Notes under the pieces: model-generated | Seen by the model: the letters and a program-made list of their open reading frames with translations, nothing else | What the model was told of the DNA's origin: nothing | Databases searched by the model: none | Made by a program: the position numbers and the translations under genes | NCBI RefSeq assembly: GCF_040958095.1 | Contig: NC_091227.1 | Location: 16,381,384-16,445,383 of the forward strand | Source: Procambarus clarkii | Taxonomy: Eukaryota; Arthropoda; Malacostraca; Decapoda; Cambaridae | Direction: 5' to 3' | Length of the DNA stretch: 64,000 nt | In this document: piece by piece, positions 56,605-64,000 of the stretch | Layout of the letters: every line of letters begins with the position of its first letter | How positions within the stretch are numbered: the first letter of the stretch is position 1

Positions 56605-56906
56605 CCCAAACTGCAAAATGCTTTGCAGTTTGGTTACAGTATAAGCAGGAGTCGAAATATGGCAAACATTAATTAACTGATTTATGTTGTTTGAAGCGGG
56701 ATTCTTCCTAAATATCAGAGACTAGTGGCAGTGTTGAGAAGAGTAGAGGTGACTGTTGCTTCTGTTGGGTGTGGTGAGAGGTGAGGTGTCGGCCGACGTG
56801 CATATGTTAGTGACCGATGGAGAATCGCTGGATAAAGACAGGGTCTCGTTTCAGGGTTCGGTAATGAGCGATAAGCAGTGTGACTCGCAGGTGGAGTAGG
56901 TAAGAT
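56605..56906 (+). repeat. ~300-bp direct repeat, copy 1
   Basis: Begins CCAAACTGCAAA and contains TTACAGTATAAGCAGGAGTC, GAAGCGGGATTCTTCCTAAA and GGTTCGGTAATGAGCGATAA, ending GTGGAGTAGGTAAGAT. Copy 2 is at 62327-62622. They differ at scattered positions (for example GGCCGACG versus GCCCGACG). LINE sequence starts immediately after copy 1. Confidence 0.9.
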
Positions 56907-57133
56907 ACCAGATGCGCTTAAAACAGCAGACATTGCCCCTCTACACAAGGGTGGTAGCAAAGCATTGGCAAAGAATTATAGACCAGTTGCACTAACGTCC
57001 CACATAATAAAAGTATTTGAGAGTGTGATCAGAAGTCAGGTTACTAGATTCATGGAAACCAATGACCTCCACAATCCATGCCAACATGGATTTAGAGCAG
57101 GAAGATCATGCCTCTCACAGCTACTTGACCACT
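56907..57133 (+). pseudogene. LINE-4 reverse transcriptase, first segment
   Basis: Encodes ALKTADIAPLHKGGSKALAK, NYRPVALTSHIIKVFESVIR and the fingers/palm motif HGFRAGRSCLSQLLDH. It stops where LINE-3 begins, and its continuation (YDKITEALEE) is found at 60631. The same junction is uninterrupted in the reverse copy at 63410-63660 (SCLSQLLNHYDKITE), which proves the split. The 5' part of the element is missing. Confidence 0.85.
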
Positions 57134-57756
57134 GTTTTATTCCACAGGGAATAGAACAGTGCAAGAAAGATATGCAACTAACTTATGCACAAGTGGCCAA
57201 GGAGAAGGAAAAAATAGAAGCACTAAAGGAAGTCAAACACTGCAGCAACCAAGATAATACAAACATTAGGCTGGTAGTGAGAAAAGAATTGGCATCTAAC
57301 CCGAAGTTGGTGCAAAACACAGTTGATCGGAGTAAGTCCCTGATCGTTTTTGGCTGCAAAGAAAAGGAGATAACATCTAGGTCAGAAAGAGCTGTAGAAG
57401 AAGCAAAAGTAGTAGATAAAATTGTGTGCATAGAGAATGTGTGCGACTACAGGAGAACCGGCAGATATGTAAAAGGGAAAGATCGACCTTTGAGGATCAC
57501 CCTAAATGGTGCCAAACAGATGGAAGAAGTACTAAGGAATGCTAGAAAATTACAAAGTGATGAGGATGGGAAAGTGTGGTCGTTAAGACGAGATCTTTCA
57601 AAAGAAGATAGAGAGAAGCTGAAACTGAACCTCGCCGAGGCAAAACGTTTAAATGAGAGCAGGAATGAAGAAGAAATCAATTCTTTTTTCTACAAAGTGG
57701 TAGGGGTAGGCAGACCAGTAAAGTGGTACATAAAGGCAAACCAACAAAATCATTAG
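57134..57756 (+). pseudogene. LINE-3 ORF1, C-terminal part
   Basis: The frame continues without interruption from LINE-4 codons into LINE-3, so the apparent 263-residue protein starting at 56965 is a chimera of two elements. The LINE-3 part starts near IEQCKKDMQLTYAQVAKE (coiled-coil-like, Lys/Glu-rich), then NIRLVVRKELASNPK, FGCKEKEITSR, GKDRPLRITLNGAKQMEEVL, VWSLRRDLSKEDREKL, and ends at NQQNH. This resembles the nucleic-acid-binding ORF1 C-terminus of CR1-type LINEs. The N-terminus is lost by truncation. Confidence 0.65.
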
Positions 57757-57759
57757 AGA

Positions 57760-58584
57760 AAGGGGGAGTGAAAAATAAGAAGAGGGGGAACAAGTTCCTG
57801 AAGATTGCATACACCAACATAGATGGAGTAAGATCGAAGATACTGGAGTTAAGTGATGTAATACAGCTGCAGACACCAGACATTGTTGCACTCACGGAGA
57901 CAAAACTTGAAGATGTTATTTTAAATGAAATCATATTCCCAAGGGGCTACTCAATTTGGAGACGGGACAGAAAAATTAGGAAAGGCTGTGGCGTTGCTGT
58001 GCTGGTGAAAGAACACCTAAAGGTGAATGAAATAATGACTGCCAATCCACAAGAAATTGACATAATAGCACTAGAGATCTGCCATGAGGATGATAAACTA
58101 ATGATCATAATTGCATACAGTCCACCGCTAAGCAGCACATGGTCAAAGGAGGAGCTAGATAGTAAAAGAGAAGGTCTTATAACAATAATGAGAGATCATA
58201 GCAAGAGCGGATAACGATAGTTCACGACTGTTGATAGTCGGCGACTTCAACTTGAAAGTCATAGACTGGGAAGCATATGAAGCTAAAACAGAAGATTTCT
58301 GGACCTGTAAATTTGTAGACCTCATCCTGGAAACATTCTTGTATCAACATGTTAAACAAGCTACGAGGATGAGGGAAGGGGACGTTCCCTCCATGCTAGA
58401 TTTAATATTTACCAGGAAGGAGGAAGAAATATTTGACATTCAGTACCTTCCTCCCTTGGGTAAAAGTGACCATGTCTTTTTGGGAATAAAGTATGCAATG
58501 CGTTATAATCTGGAAGAAAATATGAAGGTTGATGCAATTGAAAAACCTGACTTCAGGAGAGGACATTATGGCAACCTTCCTTAA
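57760..58584 (+). pseudogene. LINE-3 endonuclease (APE-type)
   Basis: The first frame (to 58214) has KIAYTNIDGVRSKILELSDV, the catalytic Glu region PDIVALTETKL, and GCGVAVLVKEHLKV. A frameshift near 58215 moves to the next frame, with VGDFNLKVIDWE, the SMLDLIF motif and the terminal GKSDHVFLGI. All catalytic motifs (E, GDFN, SDH) are visible, so the domain was intact until the shift. Confidence 0.8.
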
Positions 58585-60515
58585 AAAATTTTTAGTGAGT
58601 ATAATTGGACAGACTTGTTGCTAGGCAAGGAAGTGAATGAGATGTATGTCAAGTTCTGTGAAATATATGATAAAGGCACACAAATTTATACCAAAACAGA
58701 GAAGTAGAACTAGGAAACAGGATTGGTTCAACAGAAAGTGCGAGAGGTCCAGAGACCAAAAGACACAAAAATGGAATCAATACAGGAAGAGGCCAAACCC
58801 CCAAACATACCAGCAATACAAAGATGCGAGAAACAACTACACGACAGTGAGGAGAGAGGCAGAAACAAATTTTGAAAAATGGATTGCAGACAAATGTAAA
58901 ACAGAACCAGGTCTATTCTATAAATTCAAACAACAAATTGCAGGTAAAGGATGATATACAGAGGTTGAAAATGGGAAATAGATTCACGAAAAATGAAAAG
59001 GAAATGTGTGAAACATTAAACGAAAAGTTCCAAAGTGTGTTTGTACAAAATGAAATCTTCAGGGAACCAGATACAATAAGAATTCCAGAGAACAACATAG
59101 AGCACAGAGGTGTCTAGAGACGAAGTGGAAAAAATGCTCAAGGAGCTAAATAAGAACAAGGCAGTTGGTCCAGATGGAGTTTCACCATGGGTTCTGAGAG
59201 AATGTGCACCTGAGCTCAGCATTCCTCTTCAACTGATTTTTCAGGCATCCCTGTTTACAGGAGTTCTAGCTGATGTGTGGAAAAAGCTTAGTTCCAATCT
59301 ACAAAAGTGGAAGCAGGGAAGACCCCCTTAATTATAGACAGGTATCATTGACAAGTGTAATAGTCAAAATATTGGAAAAAATAATTAAAACTAAATGGGT
59401 AGAACACCTGAAGAGAAATATAATATCAGACAGAGTATGGTTTTCGATCTGGAAGATCCTCTATATCGAATTTACTCAGTTTCTATGATCGAGCAACAGA
59501 GATATTACAGGAAAGAGATAGTTGGACCTAAAAACTGGCTTTCGAAAGAGTTCCACATAAGAGGTTGTTCTGGAAACTGGAAAATATTGGAGAGGTGATA
59601 GGTAAGCTTCTAACATGGATGAAAAATTTTCTGACAGAAAAATGAGGGCAGTGATCAGAGGCAATGTATCGGACTTGAGAAATGTCACAAGTGGAGTACC
59701 ACAGGGTTCAGTTCTTGCACCAGTGATGTTTATTGTCTACATAAATGAACTACCAGTTGGTATACAGAATTATATGAACATGTTTGCTGATGATGCTAAG
59801 ATAATAGGAAGGATAAGAAACTTAGATGATTGTCATGCCCTTCAAGATGACCTGGACAAAATAAGTATATGGAGCACCACTTGGCAAATGGAATTTAATG
59901 TTTATAAATGCCATGTTATGGAATGTGGAATAGGAGAACATAGACCCCACACAACCTATATATTATGTGAGAAATCTTTAAAGAAGTCTGATAAAGAAAG
60001 AGATCTAGGGGTGGTTCTAGATAGAAAACTATCACCTGAGGATCACATAAAGAATATTGTGCGAGGAGCCTATGCCACGCTTTCTAACTTCAGAATTGCT
60101 TTAAAATACATGGATGGCGATATACTAAAGAAATTGTTCACGACTTTTGTTAGACCGAAGCTAGAATATGCAGCGGTTGTGTGGTGCCCATATCTTAAGA
60201 AGCACATCAACAAACTGGAAAAGGTGCAAAGACATGCTACTAAGTGGCTCCCAGAACTGGAGGGGTAAGAGCTACGAAGAGAGGTTAGAGGCATTAAATA
60301 TGCCACATCTGGAAGACAGAAGAAAAAGAGGTGATATGATCACTACATACAAAATAGTAACAGGAATTGATAAAATCGATAGGGAAGATTTCCTGAGACC
60401 AGGAACTTTAAGAACAAGAGGTCATAGATATAATCTAGCTAATCACAGATGCCGAAGAAATATAAGAAAATTCATTTTCGCAAATAGTGGTAGACGGTTG
60501 GAACAAGTTAAGTGA
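58585..60515 (+). pseudogene. LINE-3 reverse transcriptase and C-terminus
   Basis: Fragments in four frames: linker with NRKCERSRDQKTQKWNQYRK; fingers LNKNKAVGPDGVSPWVLREC; palm SGVPQGSVLAPVMFIVYINE; catalytic MFADDAKIIGRI with both Asp intact (about 59780-59815); thumb LGVVLDRKLSPEDHIKNIV; then RPKLEYAAVVWCPYLKKHI and KLEKVQRHATKWLPEL; and after one more frame change LEDRRKRGDMITTYKIVTGI. About 59330-59600 is the most scrambled part. The pattern is that of a fairly recent but dead copy. Confidence 0.8.
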
Positions 60516-60630
60516 GGTGGTGGTGGAGGCCAAGACCGTCAGTAGTTTCAAAGCGTTATATGACAGAGTGCTGGGAAGACGGGACACCACGAGCGTAGCT
60601 CTCATCCTGTAACTACACTTAGGTAATTAC

Positions 60631-62096
60631 TATGACAAAATCACTGAGGCATTAGAGGAAAAACATAATGCAGATGTCGTATACACAGACTTTGCAAAGG
60701 CATTCGACAAATGTGACCATGGAGTGATTGCACACAAAATGAGGTCAATGGGTATAACTGGTAAAGTAGGACGCTGGATACTCAATTTCCTGTCGAACAG
60801 AACACAGAGTAACAGTCAATCAAGTAAAATCGAGTCCGAGCGCAGTTAAAAGCTCTGTACCTTAAGGTACAGTCCTTGCACCACTGCTGTTCCTTATTCT
60901 CATATCAGATATAGACAAAAACACAAGTCACAGCCTCGTATCATCCTTTGCCGATGATACAAAAATCAGCATGAAAATTACCTCTGCTGAAGACATTGAT
61001 AAACTACAAACAGATATTAACAAAGTTTTCGATTGGGCAGTTGAAAATAACATGTTTAACGGTGATAAATTCCAGGTACTCAGATACGGCAATGAGGATC
61101 TTAAACATAATACAGGGTACAAAACACAATCGAATCTGCCCATAATAGGAAAACAGCATGTCAAGGATTTGGGAATAATGATGTCCGACGACCTAACATT
61201 TAGGGAGCATAACCAAGTATTGCGTCAGCCAGAAAAATGATAGGATGGACTACGAGAACCTTCAAGTCCAGAGATCACATGGTTGTACTCTTCAAATCAT
61301 TTGTGTTGTCCCGTCTTGAGTACCGCTCAGTACTCACTTCCCCCTTCAGAGGGGAAGAGATTGCTGAAATAGAGGGAATACAGAGAACATATACGGCACG
61401 CATAGACGAGGTAAAGCACCTAATTTATTAGGATCGTCTCAAAGCTCTCCAAATGTACTCACTAGAAAGGAGACGAGAGAGATACCAAATAATATACACA
61501 TGGAAAATACTGGAGGGACAGGTCCCAAATCTGCACAGTAAAATAACAACGTACTGGAGTGAACGACATGGAAGAAAATGCAGAATAGAACCAGTGAAGA
61601 GCAGAGGTGCCATGGGCACAATCAGAGAATGAACATCAGAGGTCCACGGTTGTTCAACGTCCTACCAGCAAGCATCAGAAATATTGCAGGAACAACCGTG
61701 GACATCTACAAGAGGAAACTAGATTGTTTCCTTCAAGGAGTGCCGGACCAACTGGGCTGTGGTGAGTATGGGGGCATGCGGGCTACTCCAAGCAACAGCC
61801 TGGTGGACCAAACTCTCACAAGTCAAGTCTGGCCTCGGGTCGGGCTTGGGGAGTAGAACAACTCCCAGAACCCCATCAACCAGGTATCAACAGGCTAGCC
61901 GGTACACCACACACCAACAACAGCGACCTGCTCGCACTAGGAAGTGATGTGGCGGAGGCTGACTCCATACACAGTTTCAAATGTAGATATGATAGAGACC
62001 AGTAGGCTCAGGAATCTGTACACCAGTTGATTGACAGTTGAGAGGCGGGACCAAAGAGACAAAGCTCAACCCCCGCAAGCACAATTAGGTGAGTAC
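60631..62096 (+). pseudogene. LINE-4 reverse transcriptase, second segment, C-terminus and 3' tail
   Basis: Resumes with YDKITEALEEKHNADVVYTD, motif A FAKAFDKCDHGVIAHKMRSM (one KAFD box intact), then SFADDTKISMKI (catalytic box, both Asp) and LGIMMSDDLTFREH after one shift. Thumb and C-terminal motifs LSRLEYRSVLTSPF, EIEGIQRTYTARI, SLERRRERYQIIYTWKILEG and RGPRLFNVLPASIRN follow in order. The non-coding 3' end includes TTGACAGTTGAGAGGCGGGA, CCAAAGAGACAAAGCTCAAC, CCCCGCAAGCACAATTAGGT and GAGTAC (tail module Y). It is inactive: several stops and shifts. Confidence 0.8.
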
Positions 62097-62326
62097 CAGA
62101 CGTCAGCCAACAGCCGAGAGAGCGCCAACGCCGTGACCCACACCCTGCAACGAGCAAGCAGCTCAGTATCTGAATTAGTGGTAAACAAGCGACTTTCTAA
62201 TAATATTATAAGTCTAGAGTAAGCAGCTTTAAACTTGTTCCCAGAGACACACAATGGCGCACAATGGACCAATTCAGATGATTCTGTACCACAAAATGGG
62301 CGGCAATATTGTTCTCTGATGGAGAA
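62097..62326. other. Spacer between LINE-4 and direct repeat copy 2
   Basis: Unique-looking sequence with no recognised feature. Confidence 0.5.
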
Positions 62327-62622
62327 CCAAACTGCAAAGCATTTGGGGGTTACAGTATAAGCAGGAGTCGAAATGTGGCAAACATTAATTAACTGATTTA
62401 TGCTGTTTGAAGCGGGATTCTTCCTAAATATCGGAGACTAGTGGCAGTGTTGAGAAGAGTAGAGGTGACTGTTGCTTCTGTTGGGTGTGGTGAGAGGTGA
62501 GGTGTCGCCCGACGTGCATACGTTAGTGACCGATGGAGAACCACTGGATAAAGACAGAATCTCGTTTCAGGGTTCGGTAATGAGCGATAAGCAGTGTGAC
62601 TCGCAGGTGGAGTAGGTAAGAT
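62327..62622 (+). repeat. ~300-bp direct repeat, copy 2
   Basis: Matches 56605-56906 over its full length with scattered substitutions. It is followed by TGGAGTTAAATCCTGATGG, not by LINE sequence. Confidence 0.9.
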
Positions 62623-63208
62623 TGGAGTTAAATCCTGATGGAGAAAAGGCCAAATCTGCCTGTAGATAGGATCACGAGGAAGATGATCAGCTTCTGGGTA
62701 GAAATATAAATTTAATTAGGGGCTGTGAGGTTAGTACACGAGAGGGCAGATAAATCCTTCGAGATGCAGCATAAGAAAATAAAAAAAAAGAGGATCCTAA
62801 GATATAGGATGATAGACCAGCGTGTAAAGGACTACAGGCATCTTATAGGCTGGTGAGGATGAGAGTAGAGTCCTGCCAGTTTTCATTGTCGGAGAAAGTG
62901 ACCATTTTTGTTTCTTTTCGAGAACGAGGTGAGGCTGCGTTGATGGCTTTATTAGCGGTGGGCAACACTCGTGGCTGGAAAGTTTACTGAGAGTGAGAAA
63001 GATTTACTTAACAATGTCATTGAAGGAATGTAGGGATTACAAGTGTTTATATAACAGGGTGTTGGGGGGGCTTCCCAGCACGAGCACCTCAGAATTAACT
63101 GCGTAAATTCTAGTACAAAATACGAGTATGAGACATGACGGTTACTTGGGTAGCCGGGCAGGTAGTGTGGGAGGAGTGTTGACAGCGCCAGTCAGGATAG
63201 GTGAAGGA
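62623..63208. other. Intergenic DNA, no gene seen
   Basis: Unique-looking sequence up to the 22-bp direct repeat at 63209. Confidence 0.5.
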
Positions 63209-63230
63209 TTGGCACCAACTGAAGTTATTA

Positions 63231-63967
63231 ATACATTGAGAGCTGTTTGAGAGATCGTTGAACCCGGAGATCCGAAACCAGTTAAACGATAGAAAGGTTA
63301 AAACTTTGAAATGACAGGATAGTACAAATAAAACACGACTATTTGAAGTTGATGGAGATGGCAGGACAAGCCGTCAGGAGCAACGCAAGCTTCATAAAAA
63401 ATTTGATGAAACAAAATTACTTCCGCAATATATTTCTTCAGTAATTTTGTCATAGTGGTTGAGTAGCTGCGAAAGGCATGATCTTCCTGCTCTAAATCCA
63501 TGTTGACCTGAGTTGTGAAGGTCATTGGTCTCCGTAAAACTGGTGACCTGACTCCTGACAACTCTCTCAAATACTTCTATGTGGGACGTTAGTGCAACTG
63601 GTCTATAATTCTTAGCCAATGCTTTGGTCCCCATTTGTGTAGAGGGACTATGTCTGCTGATGTAAGCGCTTCTGATATTTTCCTTGTGTCCAAGCTCTTT
63701 CTATACACTGCCCTGAGTGCTTGTGCTACTGGCACTTTGCATTTCTTTATAAATATTGAATTCCATGAGTCTGGACAAGAGGTTCAGTGCATAGGCTTGT
63801 TGTAAATTTATCTTTCAAAATCGGCAGAGTTCGTGTTGATATCAGTTATATTTTCAGGGGTTTCGATATCATGCATAAAGAAGTTGTCCGGATCTTCAAA
63901 TTTCAAGCTGTTTATTGGGGTACTAAACATGTCCTCATGCTGCTTTTTTAGGCTTTCACTGAATTCT
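63231..63967 (-). pseudogene. LINE-4-family fragment between 22-bp direct repeats
   Basis: The minus strand encodes EFSESLKKQHEDMFSTPINS and LKFEDPDNFFMHDIETPENI, then broken RT parts (ALTSADIVPLHK, NYRPVALTSHIEVFERVVRS, HGFRAGRSCLSQLLNHYDKI). LINE homology ends near 63410; the remaining ~180 bases to 63231 are unassigned. A 22-bp repeat beginning TTGGCACCAACTGAAG lies at 63209-63230 and 63968-63989, on both sides, as a target duplication would. Confidence 0.65.
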
Positions 63968-64000
63968 TTGGCACCAACTGAAGTTATTATATATATCCGT

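Larger units (their letters stand above)
50829..56606 (-). mobile_element. Tx1/L1-like LINE, full-length but decayed
   Basis: On the minus strand: ORF1 (from 56579), ORF2 endonuclease (from 55162), reverse transcriptase (about 53660-52650), zinc-binding C-terminus (to 51681), a ~0.85-kb 3' UTR with repeated CCGGAAC...CAGGAACCGGG motifs, and an A-rich end (plus-strand poly-T from 50829). The RT motifs (SDGLPVKFY, LLPKPGD, WRQITLLNVDYKVVSKLL, SLDWSKAFDHVS) are those of the Tx1 branch of the L1 group. Many frameshifts and a changed catalytic residue make it inactive. A second T-run at 50970 suggests a small extra element or duplicated tail at the 3' end. No target duplication was found. Confidence 0.8.
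57134..60630 (+). mobile_element. LINE-3 (CR1/Jockey-type), inserted into LINE-4
   Basis: A 5'-truncated element of 3.5 kb on the plus strand: ORF1 C-terminus, endonuclease, reverse transcriptase and a 3' end CACTTAGGTAATTAC. It lies between LINE-4 bases that are contiguous in another copy. No long target duplication is visible (at most ACT). The order and motifs are complete from mid-ORF1 onward, but ORF2 is broken into several frames. Confidence 0.8.

Noticed and set aside
56605-62622. LTR retrotransposon bounded by the ~300-bp direct repeats
   Set aside because: No TG...CA ends, no primer-binding or polypurine signals, and the content is two LINEs, not gag-pol with protease/integrase.

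Overview
This 64 kb window is animal nuclear DNA made almost entirely of repeats, most likely from a decapod crustacean. Three things point there: tRNA-derived SINEs and LINE tails of a kind I associate with decapod genomes, arthropod-type (TTAGG)n motifs inside two small elements, and a compact intron-containing gene for a small glycine-rich secreted peptide with an arthropod-style TATA/initiator promoter. The species is not determined. No rRNA, functional tRNA, CRISPR array or bacterial operon was seen.

Layout. 1-6200: SINE and LINE fragments, a (TA)n block holding a palindromic element with (TTAGG)n motifs, and a 30-bp minisatellite (3740-4557). 6221-7360 (minus): the one gene I can model end to end, with TATA box, a three-codon first coding exon, a 193-bp intron, a glycine-rich second exon and a possible poly(A) signal. 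7650-28000: degraded LINEs, two tRNA-derived SINE families, many micro- and minisatellites, a dispersed repeat family (R1), a 1000-bp PIF/Harbinger-like element with TAA target-site duplications, and a minisatellite split by a 917-bp insert. 28388-40498: a 12.1-kb palindrome with two ~5.5-kb arms around a 1.07-kb spacer, built from many kinds of degenerate tandem repeats and ending in short inverted termini between ACGC copies; it looks like a very large foldback-type element. 40552-46300: a 16-bp minisatellite, a second copy of the (TTAGG)-bearing element and further minisatellites.

46327-48804 (minus): a complete retrotransposed element with one long intact ORF1 (CCHC zinc knuckle), a 3' UTR and an A-rich tail, bounded by an 11-bp target-site duplication, but with no ORF2: a 'half-LINE'. 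49936-50028 (plus): a plausible first coding exon of an unidentified host gene. 50829-56606 (minus): a related Tx1/L1-like LINE with ORF1, endonuclease, reverse transcriptase and zinc-binding C-terminus, all recognisable but frameshifted; its endonuclease is interrupted by a 159-bp double-hairpin insert with 14-bp target-site duplications. 56907-62096 (plus): one CR1/Jockey-type LINE inserted inside the reverse transcriptase of another, flanked by a ~300-bp direct repeat. 63231-63967 (minus): another fragment of the second LINE between 22-bp direct repeats.

The elements form a retrotransposition network. SINEs with the same tRNA-like head and body carry different 3' tails, and one tail matches the 3' end of the LINE ending at 62096, which fits SINE mobilisation by that LINE's machinery. 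The most unusual objects are the giant palindrome, the ORF1-only element and the double-hairpin insert.
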